Assembly: GCA_022225965.2 (NCBI GenBank)
Contig: JAKJXP020000043.1
Span: forward strand, 124,001-188,000
DNA from: Diatrype stigma
Lineage: Eukaryota > Ascomycota > Sordariomycetes > Xylariales > Diatrypaceae
DNA: 64,000 nt
Direction: 5' to 3'
The translations under genes were made by a program, and so were the position numbers. Positions 45,487 through 57,408 of this stretch are shown here, one piece after another (position 1 is the first letter of the stretch; every line of letters begins with the position of its first letter). The notes beneath the pieces are model-generated. The model had not been told where the DNA came from. It saw only the letters and a list, made by a program, of their open reading frames with translations, and did not search any database.

Positions 45487-48400
45487 ATCTAAAGGGCGAC
45501 ATGAGCGCAGCTCGCCACTGTGTCGCGGCTCCCTATGGGGAAGAGAAGGCGAGATGAGCCCGAGTTCAGAGCACACGCAATGCCAACACAACCAGAATTA
45601 CGATAGTCCAATGACCATTCTATCATGAATATGACGAGGTTCAGTGGATGATGGGTGGCAGATGGAGGACTATGGGCAGCAATGGGATGGTCCGGTGGAT
45701 TGCTGCCGGCGAATTGAGGAATATGCTGAGTTATACGGGCCCCAAAGAGAGAGTATACCAATGGCACCCAGGGAAGGCCTGAGCTAGCTATCTCTGGGCG
45801 AGTATGGAATATGTCAATGAGGTGAATACGTGCTAGGTATTAGGTATTTGCAAGGTAGAGAATGTAATGTAAAGGTAGCAGCAGGTCTGAGACAGATGGC
45901 AGCATTCACTCGTTCACATGCGGAGTCCAGCTACAGCGGTCGTCCAGTCGTCCAGTGGCCCAGTCGTTGCGGCCTCCCCCAAGCAACTTGTTGATCGACT
46001 GTGTCACGGCAGTAAGGTTGGTGATGGTGCTAGATGGGCGGGATGGGGATGGGAGTGCAAAACCTTGGAAACCAGCGCGACTTTAGTGAGGTGCAGGTGC
46101 AGGTGCAGGTGCAGGTGCAGCTGTGTGGATGGATAAGGTGGGATGGGATGGGATGGGATGCGATGGGATGCGATGCGATGGACGAGTATGATATGTCCAG
46201 TGCATCCAGGTCGTGTGTGTATGGAGTATGGAGGTATGGAGGTATGGATGTACGGATGGTATGTGTGTATTGTATGGATTGTATGGATTGTATGTGTGGT
46301 GCAGGCGTGCAAGCAAGCGCAAGTTGCAAGTTGTTGAAAAAAGAAGATGGAGGATGTTAGACGCGTACCGTGAAGACCCACCAAAGGCTTGGGCCGGAGA
46401 GCTCATTTGTTGGAGCTCATTTGTTGCACCGGCCAGCCGGCCAAGCCACCCCTGCTCGGTGCTGGCCCTCAGTGCTGGCCCGACAGTTGACACTCTGACT
46501 TGGACGTTGGTGTGCTGGTGCGTTCAAGGTTGCTTCACGTGCCTGCCGGTTGTTTCCCTTCTGCCCGTCTTCTGGCCCTTCTAGAGTGCGCTGGAGTCCA
46601 CTGAGATGCGCCCCTGTTCATGCAAGTACTAAGCAGGCCGAACGTGCCTAAGTTCAGTCTAGTGCAATGGAATTTATTTCGCTGCTTCGGTGGTGTGCTT
46701 TGTAGTACATACAAGGCGACAAGGTTTAGTGAATTGGTAGGTAGTGACTGTACAGCAGTTCAAAGGAGCTTTGCTATTCATGTAATCTTTAGAGCTGGAG
46801 GTTTTCAGAAAAGGCACCAACTAACTGGAATGCGCAGTGCGTTTTGATTGGATGTGAGGCTGAATCAACACTTCTGCAACAATAGCATGTACGTACCTAT
46901 GAATGTACTTAAGTCAATAATGGGGATTATGAGGCTGCGGGAAGGTTGTTGCTATAGAATTCAGAAACCTTTACAGAGTAAGGAAGCCATCTTCATCTAT
47001 TACAAGATTTTATATCTTACCATAGTACTTCAACCATTACCAAGTGGTGACAATTGATACACTTGCACGTAGTGCTATAAATAGGCCACGTGCTAGTTAC
47101 ATTGGTAAGGGGTTTTAGTTGGCCAAACCTCTTGATTATTAACGCATTCCATTTTACCGGAACCAGCAATAGTTGGCAACCAGCTGGTCGGGTAGATTCA
47201 TTAACGTCAAGAAAAAGAAATCTCAACAGTTCATTATATAAACTACTCTCGCTGAATGCTCCTAGGTTGAGCTTAGTTACTTGCCTAGGTTCCCGCAGGC
47301 TCCCGTCACCCGAGAACCCCATATTTACTTACTTACATTGAAACCAACCTAGGTAGTATAAGGCAAAGGGTTGTAAGACACCCATTCGGCCTTCGAGATA
47401 TTCTGTACTCTAGTTGCATCGTGGCATAGTATTGTATACTACCATTAACCTAGTGGGTAGGCATTTACCTATATCTAGAGGCAAAGGAAACCCTACGTCA
47501 AAGTCCAGGTTAGCGGTAATCTGAACGACCATTGAAAGCTGTAAGATGGCAACACGTTAGGCGGTCAAATGTTAATTTCTTAGTAGTGAACTCAGGAAAG
47601 CCGGGTGCTAACTGCCTAGGAATCGACATAAACTGCCACAGGCAGTAAAAAAGAAGATGTAAAGAGTAATACGCTAGGTATATAACAGCATATATTAGTA
47701 GGAACTCTGAAAATCGAAATATACTCTGGAGTTTATTGCTTACAAACTTAATGTTAAATGTGTCGCCATATGTTGCTGCCAAAGGTAATGTTGGTGTATG
47801 GCGGTTGGCAAATCATTTAGTTCGTGACGCCATATGGTAGGTTTACTGAGTTCTCAGTAAAAGAGATCTTTTCGTAATATGTTCCTCTCTAGGATGCCTA
47901 GATTTGTTAATAAACAGGCAAGCTGCTGTTCGTAAATATCAATTGCTCCGTAGTTGAGTTTCTAGGACGGAAGCGATTGGTAACTGCCCGGTATTGACAG
48001 CTGGAGGTGATAGCTGCTGCGCTAATGATAAATGCATCAATCAACAAGTGACTTGCATGAAAAGAACGGGCCGTACTGACATGTACATAAGTACCTAGCC
48101 CGGGATGGAAGCCCAGTATGTAGGTACTTGAGTACTATGTACATACATATGTCCCACAGTCCCTCGGTGGCCCACCCAAGTGCTGCCGGGTATAAGGCTT
48201 ATCGACGATAAGAGTGATGGCCTAGGTACTGGCAACAGGCGTTCAATCAATCTTCTCCTGCCAATGTCCATCTCGTCATCCCATCAGCCCACCCACCTGC
48301 ATGTAGTTGCTACGGTACATCCAGGGCTGCCAGGTTGCTTGCTTGCTACCTACAGCTATCAGCTATCAGCTATTCACTGGCCACTACCTACTATGGTAAC

Positions 48401-49138
48401 CCACTGACCACTGACCACACCAACACCAATACCAATACCAATACCAACACCCAATTGTAGCCGCAGCCCGCAGCAATTGGATTTCACATCTCACACATGC
48501 AACCCATCTCATGCTTCTATACCAAGCATCCCATCAAGCATCCTCACTTGTCTGACTGCCCTACCTAGCATCTTACTACTAGGTACTACTTCTCTCAATC
48601 CCGTTTGACTTGGGATATCTCAAGGTCATTTTACCTTTTCCACCAGACTTCGTATCGCTTATTCTTCCCTCGAGCATTGCATCGATCCATACTTACCTAC
48701 TCAATCCCACTCTCACTCTCCACCCGACTTGATTATAGTCATTGTCACCTTGAGCCACCAGTGAGCCTCCCTTGTCTCGAGCCCACTTCGCTCCTTGTCC
48801 GCGTCCGGTCCGCACTCGGGTGGTCTTTCTTGGGCCTGGTCCGGCGTCTGGTCCTGCACGCCTATTGCTGCCGCCCCGGGCAACTCGCACATGTACTGTA
48901 CCTCGCGTGTACCTAAGTGACCTATTTCCCCTACACTACCGCCTATCAGCCCTACCTTAGCACACGTGTAGTACCTGGCTTGATACCTGGCTTAGTACCT
49001 GGCTTAGTACCTGGCTCCCCGGGTAATAAGGACCTCGGGAGTCTCCCAATAATAAGTGCCAAGGGTCTCTGTCCGCCCCCACACCTGCATCTGCATCTGC
49101 GAATGCCAATTGGATGCCCATGCCAATCAGCCATCATC
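45487..49138. other. 3.6 kb intergenic region with minisatellites
   Basis: The divergent promoter region between SUZ12 and the LRR gene. It holds (GTGCAG)5 at 46091-46120, GGGAT/GCGAT pentamers at 46140-46182, and GTATGGAG and TTGTATGGA repeats to about 46290. An AT-richer stretch with no gene runs from 46620 to 48100, followed by ACCAAT repeats near 48425-48450. Four copies of ACCTGGCTT lie at 48970-49016. I see no supported coding region. Confidence 0.55.
46091..46290. repeat. Minisatellite cluster
   Basis: Several unrelated short tandem arrays lie next to each other: GTGCAG x5, GGGAT/GCGAT pentamers, GGTATGGA and TTGTATGGA. They are not inside a supported gene. Confidence 0.75.
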
Positions 49139-51568
49139 ATGCCGGGTGTACACGATCCTGATCGATCTGAGCGGCCCCGTCTGCCGAGGAAGGCCAAACT
49201 GCCCAAGACACCGACGCGCCCCTCTCACGGTCGGGTCACGCGAGCTACAGCGCCCGTCTTTCCTGCTCCTGTCGCTTTCGTCGCTTCCACATACTCGACC
49301 TCAGCCGCGCCTCCTAGTCAATTGACCCAACTTGACAATGTTGCATCTCCTCAGCAGCTTTCAGCATCCCCAAAGCGCAAAGCTGTTTACAGTCATGACC
49401 CAAGACCGGGCAAACAGTCTCGACGGAGCCTTCGCAGCAAGGCCGACAAACTATCATATGCCGAGCCGGATTCCGACACTGACTTCAGTGACACCTTAAG
49501 TGACACCGACGAAGTTGATTACCACGCCAATGGCCACGCCAATGACATCGACAATGTCGACGATGAGTCTCCGGACGAGCTTTCGCTCCGTAGCCAGTCC
49601 TCCCACCCACGAAAGCAACTGAAGACACATGCACTTGCTTCACCTATCAAGGCTACCCCCGTCAAAGCTACACCTGCGAAGGCGAGGAAGATTGAGAAGC
49701 CATCTATCAAGAAGGATTTGAGCTATCCTGGCAATGTACTTCCATACCATGTTTGGTGTCGCATTTTCGATTACGTCGCATGCCCACTCTTTCATTTTGA
49801 CCCCTTGTTGCCCAAGGATGAAGATGTATCTCGAGCAATGCGCAAGTTGTTGCAGGTCGGTTTCCTCGGAAAGCTTGTATACGAGCCTGCTATGGTTGCC
49901 TTGTATCAATGCCCTCCTATCTTCGATTCGGATGCTTTCCAACTGATCTCGAGAACCCTGGCTCAACCTCCCGGCGATACTCTCATCAACTATCGCCCCA
50001 AGGTTGAGATCTTGCGCATTGATGTATCTGATATCCTGACTCACAAGCACAGGGGCTTCTTTCTACACTTGAACGATATTGTGCCTAATCTACCAAGATT
50101 GAAAGATCTGGAACTATACCACGATGATGACAAACCACCTTTTCGCTCTCTCGAAACCACGGTCCGATACAGATATCCCAAGGCCAAGGAGGACTCCAAA
50201 GACAAGGACGCAAAGAACAAGGATTCCAAGGACAAGGACCTCTTGAAAGTGCTTGGACCAGCGGAAGATGCGATTGCGGACCAGGGGGGTAAGAGTAGAC
50301 ACACTGAGCTACGGAGCTGGAGATGGAATGCCCGCCTAGCCGGAAATGTTTACCCCCTGGATGACCTAAAGAAGATCCATTCAACCATGAGTTTCGCCAG
50401 CTTACGGAAGATAGCTTTTGTCAACTACCAATATCCCTCCTTTGAGCGTACATTGATTTCGCCACAACTGGAGGAGAAGGATCAAAAGGCCAATACAGAC
50501 CTCATTGATGCCATAAGAGCTCTACCTGATTTGGAACACCTGATTCTTGAATCTTCCACCATGGCTGATGCTAAGCTGCTGAACTTCCTTCCCTCGACTC
50601 TCAAATGTCTTGAACTAATCAACTGCTGGGAGGTAACATCCGAGGATCTTACGTCCTTCTTGCTCGCCCGTGGTAGTTCGTTGGAACGGCTCACCCTGAA
50701 ACATTGCAGTGCCTTGAGCTTAGGCTTCACCAAGGTCTTGGAGGAAGCTTGTCCGAAGCTCACCCACCTACACGTGAACCTTCAATACTATAGAATGCAC
50801 GAGCATTACAATGATGCTGAACCTCTCTGGGATTACCTGCTTGATCAGGACGAGGTTCCCACATGGCCTGCATCAATTCAGTCCATTGAGATTGAGTACA
50901 TGACATTCACCAGTGTAGAGATGGGAGAGACGTTTTTCAGCAGCTTACTTGCCAGCGCTCCGAAGCTATCCGATCTTCGCCGCCTTGTGCTGAGAGCCAA
51001 GATGGACGTCGGTTGGGCCGAGCGAAACGAGTTCCGAAAGTTCTGGACGGCGAAGATAATCAGTGTCTTCAAACGGACGGACGACTCCCCGGTGTCGATC
51101 CATCATCGGGCGGACCGCCGAAATCAGACTCGGAACTCAAATCGCCGGGGTCGCCATGTGAAAGCGCCTAAGAGTCCCGTCCGGCGAAGCACTCGACTAA
51201 GCGATACTCCTTTATTACCCAGCGTAGACGACGATACTGTAGCTCAGGAAAACATCACAATCTCCGCGGCTTTGTCCAAACAACTCCAGTGGTCTTTGAG
51301 GTATCTGCCTTATCCCAAGCACGATGATGCTGACGACGAGGAAAGCGATGAGCTCGCCGCCGATCCAGAGGGACAAACTCAACGAAGTAGCAGCCGAGCC
51401 AAGCCACAGAATGAGAACAAGGGTGCTGTCGGTTTCATACAAGGTCTTTGCGATGTGGTCGAGATCGTAATCGACAACCAGAAACCTCCTGAGTTTCCCT
51501 ACGGTATGAGACACTTTGTCGACTCGCCCAGCGCAGATGAGACCGATATGGATTGGAACGGTGAATAA
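49139..51568 (+). CDS. Leucine-rich-repeat/F-box-like nuclear protein
   Basis: An 809-residue single-exon protein. I begin at MPGVHDPDRSERPRLPRKAK (49139). The 74 codons upstream in frame only translate a TACCTGGCTTAG direct repeat and look like leader. Residues 1-195 are disordered and basic, with KRK and RRSLRSK patches and a Ser/Asp stretch, suggesting nuclear location. At about 197-225 a segment LPYHVWCRIFDYVACPLFHF resembles an F-box. From about 285 to 620 there are irregular leucine-rich repeats (LPDLEHLILESSTM, LKCLELINCWEVTSEDLTSF, LERLTLKHCSALSLGF), interrupted by a Lys/Asp-rich insertion (KDKDAKNKDSKDKD). The C-terminus is polar. Possible role: substrate receptor of an SCF ubiquitin ligase, or a Rad7-like LRR protein. 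The family is recognised only in outline. Confidence 0.7.
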   Translation: MPGVHDPDRSERPRLPRKAKLPKTPTRPSHGRVTRATAPVFPAPVAFVASTYSTSAAPPSQLTQLDNVASPQQLSASPKRKAVYSHDPRPGKQSRRSLRSKADKLSYAEPDSDTDFSDTLSDTDEVDYHANGHANDIDNVDDESPDELSLRSQSSHPRKQLKTHALASPIKATPVKATPAKARKIEKPSIKKDLSYPGNVLPYHVWCRIFDYVACPLFHFDPLLPKDEDVSRAMRKLLQVGFLGKLVYEPAMVALYQCPPIFDSDAFQLISRTLAQPPGDTLINYRPKVEILRIDVSDILTHKHRGFFLHLNDIVPNLPRLKDLELYHDDDKPPFRSLETTVRYRYPKAKEDSKDKDAKNKDSKDKDLLKVLGPAEDAIADQGGKSRHTELRSWRWNARLAGNVYPLDDLKKIHSTMSFASLRKIAFVNYQYPSFERTLISPQLEEKDQKANTDLIDAIRALPDLEHLILESSTMADAKLLNFLPSTLKCLELINCWEVTSEDLTSFLLARGSSLERLTLKHCSALSLGFTKVLEEACPKLTHLHVNLQYYRMHEHYNDAEPLWDYLLDQDEVPTWPASIQSIEIEYMTFTSVEMGETFFSSLLASAPKLSDLRRLVLRAKMDVGWAERNEFRKFWTAKIISVFKRTDDSPVSIHHRADRRNQTRNSNRRGRHVKAPKSPVRRSTRLSDTPLLPSVDDDTVAQENITISAALSKQLQWSLRYLPYPKHDDADDEESDELAADPEGQTQRSSSRAKPQNENKGAVGFIQGLCDVVEIVIDNQKPPEFPYGMRHFVDSPSADETDMDWNGE

Positions 51569-52823
51569 GGCGTGGAAGAGAACCCACTGTCACCGAGTAC
51601 CTGGTCAATGGACCAATTTTGTCTGCGCAATATTGGAGGCGTTTCTTGTGAAGGGGTTTTTTTCCTTTTTTCTTTTCTTTGGTTGCCACCACATTACTCG
51701 GCGTCGCGCATTTAGATTCACGGTACGAGCATCATGATACATACGAAGTGTATGTCTCCAAGGAGTTGGGGAGAACCATATCGGTTGTTGGCATCCTTTA
51801 TTTGCTTCCCCATGTTTTTGGGGCCCGGCGTTCTCCACTTACAGGAAACATACTGCAATCACGACTACATACCACTATACCACTTACCTGTTACATCTAG
51901 ATTTGCGCCACCGCTGGCACAAGTATATGAAGGCGTCGACGAGGTTCGGAATCTTAGGAGTAAAGGCGTCCATGATTGATGAGTATATACCAGGGGAAGA
52001 TGGGACATGACTGACTGACATTGGCACGGCATGACATAGACGGCCGGGGGGAGAATGAGGGAAGGGCGAGGGCGCTATACGGAAAGGGGTGGTCGGTGTT
52101 GGACGTGTGCCGATTGTGTGCAGTCGTGCGGTTTTCTTTTTGGTTGCCCAGGGATCGGGGGCGTTATAGGCGCTTAGGACATACCTGCATACATAGGATG
52201 GAGCTCTGTAATTGATTCTTTGTCCTGAATTTGACCCTAGTTCGAGGGGTATCATCTCTGGAAGAGAGAGAAGAGGGGGGGGGGGGGGGGGGGATTATCC
52301 CCTTCACGGTTTTTTGTGATTTGATCTGATCTGAACCGGTGCGTGTCGCAACGAATACCTAGATATAGCGTTATTGCCACTGGAGCGATACGGATGATGC
52401 CTAACTACCAGATGCATTGTGGTTTTGGAGTGATGAACCGCCTGCTTGGTAAGGGGTGGGAAGGAGGCGGGTAGGACGGATCTTATATCCTACAAGGTAG
52501 GTATATGGGAGCAATCAAACCTTTGTACAGCCTTAACCACCTTTGATCTGGTAGATAACGAGGATAAATGAGCAAATATTAGAGAAAACGGACATTTGTG
52601 GGGCTGCCGGGAATGTCTCATCATATAGGGGTAATCGAGCTTAGCTAAGCACCCAACTGTCTCATGGGCTTATATTATTCATCGACGGATCTACGAGCAA
52701 CGTCACAAAAACCCGACTGTCTCTAATACCATTCCATGCCGCGCAGGATCATTCCCAGTCGCTTGTCCCGCGACGACCCAACATGGCCCCCAACGCCAAA
52801 ACTAGTCAGGGCGGCCGGACCTC
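51569..52823. other. Intergenic with poly-G tract
   Basis: The 3' flank of the LRR gene. It holds an uninterrupted run of 19 G at 52275-52293. I see no supported gene. Confidence 0.55.
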
Positions 52824-53117
52824 TCAACTCCTGAAGCATGCCGCAGTTCCCGGAGTCGTGAGCAGCAATCTCAAGCGGCCGCCCCTGTCTTCTCCAGCTC
52901 CTGGCGGTGGTGGAGGTGGTCTGCCGAATAGGTCCAGAAACTCCCTGAGCACTCCTCTTTCTTGTTCTGCGTCGATGCTGAGGACGTCCCACCCGTCGAT
53001 GACGCAGTGGCATTCGGGCCAGAGACCGAGGAAGTACCGGATGTACTGGAGCGCCAGGGGCATTGAGGCCAGCGAATGGCCGGCTTGGCGAAGGGATCGT
53101 AGAAACCATTCAAGGGC
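52824..53117 (-). pseudogene. NACHT-like NTPase exon fragment
   Basis: An open exon-like stretch of about 97 codons on the minus strand, starting right after a good acceptor (GTTAACAG) and ending in TGA. It reads like the middle of a NACHT/NLR-type NTPase. Its ALQYIRYFLGLWPECHCVIDG stretch matches the hydrophobic Walker B strand (usually VIDALDEC, here VIDGWDVL), followed by RLRLLLTTPGTAACFRS at the sensor position (LLITSRP-like). I find no Walker A, no N-terminal effector domain and no WD, ankyrin or TPR repeats nearby. It is probably a remnant of a heterokaryon-incompatibility-type gene, or an exon whose partners are lost. Confidence 0.35.
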
Positions 53118-53182
53118 CTGTTAACAGATTGGCGTGAGATCCAAGAGCGAAGAAATGCTGTTAGACGTGCTGGACTTGGTCA

Positions 53183-53383
53183 GTGGTGCCACTAAGGCAT
53201 AAGCCATGCAACAAGATATATATCGAATACCCCTTCCATAAAAATTTCCATAATTGGAATGACTTGCAGTTGATAATGAACAAGAGGGGGACGGATGCTA
53301 ATGAAGTCAACATTGAGAATCCAGAGACCGGGTTCAAGATCTCTGTCAGCTGTGAGAATGGCACGGTATACATTGATGCATAA
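53183..53383 (+). CDS. Small ORF, possible secreted-protein fragment
   Basis: A 66-residue open frame ending in a protein-like stretch (NDLQLIMNKRGTDANEV ... FKISVSCENGTVYIDA) with two cysteines. The composition is believable for the C-terminal half of a small secreted protein, but there is no signal peptide and I find no upstream exon. It lies opposite an equally long minus-strand frame with less protein character. I do not recognise the family. Confidence 0.25.
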   Translation: MVPLRHKPCNKIYIEYPFHKNFHNWNDLQLIMNKRGTDANEVNIENPETGFKISVSCENGTVYIDA

Positions 53384-53735
53384 CCTCGCATCATGTGTAC
53401 CACCGAATTACTAGGCTTGCTGGGGGGAACGTGGGCATTTTACGTTACTTCGTAATTGTCGTACTCGAAACTTGAATTGTGTTGGCCCTTCCGCATATGC
53501 CTTTGATCCATACCATCGATGATCGAACTCATTGCATGGTAGAATTTATGTCTAAATCACCAGCCACACTTCAATCCAATGGTATCGTTTGTACAAGTAT
53601 ACAAACTTCACTAACCCATCCGCTTGCATATCCACCCACACATGAAAGAACATCCCAGCCCCTGCTGCAGATTTACACGACTAAGACCACCACCATTTTC
53701 GTCGTCCGTCACCGCCACCGTCACCATCACCGGCA

Positions 53736-55640
53736 TCACAAGCGATCCAGATCGATCTCGGGCGTCCGCCTCCTCGCCTGGACCTTGGCGGCGGGGTCGA
53801 TGCCGCGGCTGGCCTCGAGGGAGCGGCTCTGGGGCCGGCCGCCCCCGCCGGGGACGAAGCGCCAGTCGTACTTGAGCAGGAAGTGGCACAGGGCGATCTT
53901 GACTTCGTTGGAGGCGAAGAAGCGTCCCGGGCAGGCGTGCTGACCATGCCCGAACAGCAGGTAGGCCGGCGCCGTCGTCACGAACTGCCAGCCGTGCTCC
54001 TGCCCGGCCTGCTCCCGCAGGCGCAGGAACCGCGCCGCGTCGAACCGCTCCGGGTCCGCGTACAGCGCCGGATCCGCGTACCGGCCCCCCACCGCGATGC
54101 GCGCCCCCTTGGGCAGCACCGTGCCGTCCGAGAGCTCGAGGTCCCGCTCGACGTACCGGTTCATGGAGGCTGCGAGGGAGGGGAGAATTAGTCAGTCGTT
54201 CATAATACCGTGCGTAGGGAGGAAAGGCAGAAAGAGAAAGGGAAAAAATCTTTATCTAGGTAGGGTAAGATAGGGGAGAGTGAAGAGGGTAATAAATAAG
54301 TAGAATGATAAATGAACGTAACATACCCGCGGCCATGGGTCGGACCCGCTGCCCCTCCTTGATGAAGCTGTCCATAAGCTTCAGCTTGTAAAGCGAGGTC
54401 TTGGCCCAGCCGGCCTCGGACAGGACGTCGATGACCTCGCGGCGCAGCTGGTCGGCCACGTCGGGGTACTCGCAGATGTCGAGCAGGGCCTGGCAGGTGG
54501 CCTCGGTGGTGGTGTGGATGGCGGCCATGGTGAGGGAGAGCTGGGCGGCGGTGTAGTCCGGGCGGAGGCCCTTGGCGGTGGCGATCTCGTACAGCCAGCC
54601 GAGGGTGTCGGCCGTGGTCTTGGGGGGCTTCTCGCCGCCTGCCGCCGCAGCACGCGCTGCGGCGTCGACGGCGGCCTTGCGCCGCTCCACCACGGGCTCG
54701 ATCATCTCGCGGGCGTCGCGCACGGCGCGCCGCAGCCGCCGCGTCTGCGGCAGCAGCCAGTAGGTCAGGGGCCGCAGGAAGGGCGGGGACGCGCGCATGA
54801 GGTACGCGGCGGTGAACGAGTCGACCGTGTACGACTTGGCGATGTCCAGCCACCGCTCGTTGCGGCACAGCTCCGTCCCCAGGAACACGCGCGACGACAG
54901 CCGCGCCACCACGTCCGCGATGGCCTCCCGGATCGTGAACGTCCGCCACTCGGCGCTGTCCCCGAAGATGTCGCGCAGCGAGGCCGCCGTCTCCTCCACC
55001 AGGTCGCCCGTCACCAGGTTCAGGGACTGCGTCAGCTTCACCCGCACCACCTCCGCGACGAGGTCGCCGTCCGTGAGCCCCTGCTTGAGGGGCTCGAAGC
55101 CGGGATAGTGGATCGGGAAGTCCTTTTTCGGATGTTTCGGTGTCATTAGCCGGCCAGTTGGTAAAGTAGGGCGGTCGACTACATGAGCGGCACAGAGAGC
55201 CCTCGTATGAACGACGGAAATATGGCATCATACCTGGGTAAATGCCTTGGAAAAGCTCAACGACGGGTGGTTCCGCAGCTCATTGGTGAAGCGGTTCGGC
55301 ACGATGATTTTCGGGCCGGTGCCCGTGATGACCTGGAAAGGCCCAGAGAACTAGAGGTTTCGTTAGTGACATTGACACGCTCCCACCCATGCCATCATCA
55401 TCACCATCATCACATGTCATAGCCATGACGTACTCTGCGCATTCCTTCGGCCAAAGCTTTCTGCCCGTGCAACATCCATGTCTTCCTGGGACTTTCGCCG
55501 TCGAGGGAAATAATAGGGAACCCGGCGAACGGCCGGTCTTTCGTGATGACGGAATAGACGAGTCCGAGAATGAGCGTCACGGCTATCACCTGCAGCGAGA
55601 CAGGCAAGCCCTGGGGTAGCAGTCGCTGTAATGTGTCCAT
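53736..55640 (-). CDS. Cytochrome P450 monooxygenase
   Basis: A 517-residue microsomal P450 built from four exons: 55640-55434, 55350-55234, 55122-54327 and 54169-53736. All junctions are in phase. I use the ATG at 55640 (MDTLQRLL) because the longer frame opens with TTG. A membrane anchor (LQVIAVTLILGLVYSVI) lies near residues 13-35. The I helix reads AAIHTTTEATCQ, the K helix FIKEGQR carries the ExxR pair, and the haem loop FGHGQHACPGRFFA carries the axial Cys. The SxSFSKAF, HTTT and GHACPGR wording resembles fungal ent-kaurene-oxidase-like/CYP68-type enzymes, which oxidise terpenoid or polyketide metabolites; the assignment is tentative. The coding part is strongly GC-rich. No backbone synthase or other tailoring enzyme lies nearby, so the substrate is unknown. 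Confidence 0.9.
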
Positions 55641-57164
55641 ATTTGCGTGTGAACAGCCAGAAAGCAAAAAGACCCCCAAGCAAACGTCGTGGAGGATGTG
55701 AAGGAGGCGGCGGTAGTTATACCCAGTGGCGGCACTTGCGTGTAGCCCATGCCTAGTTAGATTTAAGCAATACCAATGCGACGCTGTGACGCTTCGGCTA
55801 TGCCACTGCCGAAGCTACCATCCCGTCGCGTTATGACATAGTTAGGTAGCATGCTGCTCGGCACGACGCCTATGACGATAACGATTACTGTGTTTAACTA
55901 TATGATTATGCAGGCCTTCATGGGAGCGGCCTGCGAGACCCCGCAGAATAGTGGCTGAATTGGTACGGTACGATCGGGGCAGTCGGGCCAGGAGGGTGGC
56001 ATTTCATGTCAAGACCGAATACGGATAAGAATACGTTAGTTATGCTGGGGATCTGCAACGGCGACGAGATCCGATGAGTCCAATCACAGACGGCCAATTT
56101 GCTAGCCGACCGCGCCGGTCTAGGCCCCGGGCACAATACGGACCTATGCCGGGTGTGACGGTAACAACTACGAAGTATATTTCTCGTATTTCGTATAGGT
56201 ACGAGAAGTGTTCCGGTGTTTCGTATCATGTAACACTAATATGTGCGCTGTGTAAGAGATATAAGGGGGTAGCTGCGGGGCTAGCTGAGCAGAGGACGGC
56301 AAGGAGTGACCAGTATACTCGGCAAGGCGAAACATGATGTTTATATCTACGTATGGTAGGAAACCTAATAAAGCCATTCAGCCATTTATCTACATCATCG
56401 TTTCTTGTCCACAAGGGCTTGCGTGTATTAATCTGCTTTTCATGAGTTCACGGTCCACTTACTCTTCTTATCATTTGGTGGATCATGAGCCCTGGGTCCA
56501 TGGGGACAAGTTGACCCCGTAGGCTTGAGATAACCCCTAGAATACAACGGCATATTGTTGAAGTGAAAGCTATCGGCAACAATGTCGATGCCCTCTACTA
56601 ACAACACACCCAGCTTTTCACTAAGCACCAATCGAGCATATTTCCCAGGCAGTTTGAAAAGTGCAAATGAATATGACAACAGCACGATTTCGTGACTACC
56701 TAGTACTTATATATAAACACATTCACAACCATGAGCTGCACGACCACCCATGAGATCTTATGTATTGTATAGGTAAGTATGCATATAAAAGTTGGCGTCA
56801 AGGTGCCGCCGATTCTTCATATCAGACCTGCACAGGAGGCTACTTACCGACCTGCCTACTTGAGCAGTTAAACAACTTATATCACCCCCTGATTGGTCAC
56901 AGAGTTAGACAGCTGATCACAGTGGTAGTCAGCGGATTCACAGCTGTTGTATTTATACCTGAGTACCTAATATCTACATACAGGTATGTATGTAGATACT
57001 TGATACTTCATAGCTGCCCCAAGCTGCCTGGCCGCCCAGAAAACACCCCGCCATTTACCCTGTTACCCGCCCCCCCACCTTCACCATTCACCAACCACAA
57101 GCTGCACAAGCACCAGGCGATCTTTAGGTTTGAACGTCACTGCCTAGAATCTCTAATCCTAAAC
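55641..57164. other. Intergenic, no gene seen
   Basis: A gap between the divergently transcribed P450 and VPS60 genes. It contains scattered GTAGGTA and TACATA words. I see no credible coding region. Confidence 0.5.
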
Positions 57165-57408
57165 AACAACAACCACAACGACAACCACAACGACAACAAT
57201 AACAACAACGACGACGACATTTTTTCTTTGCAAGAACAACCCTCAGAAAGCCCGACAACACATCTCCATCCACAGCCTAGAATCAACGCCCCCGGGTCAA
57301 CTACTCTGTATAGCCGCCGCAAACCATAAACCAAACCACATAAGAAATAACAAAGACGAAAAGTAAAAACTAAAAACTAAAAACTAAAAACTAAAAACTA
57401 CCACAACG
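57165..57408 (+). promoter_or_regulatory. CAA- and A-rich leader of VPS60
   Basis: The 240 bp before the VPS60 start are rich in CAA/CGA triplets (57165-57218). They end in (CTAAAAA)5 directly before ACCACAACG-ATG. A purine-rich, G-poor, presumably unstructured leader of this sort usually favours scanning. This is a composition call; no specific factor site is claimed. Confidence 0.4.

Noticed and set aside
48917..49138. N-terminal extension of the LRR protein
   Set aside because: The 74 extra codons translate a tandem TACCTGGCTTAG repeat and C-rich leader; the conserved-looking protein starts at MPGVHDP.
54514..55149. 211-codon + strand frame opposite the P450
   Set aside because: Antisense shadow of a GC-rich exon with an intact P450 frame.
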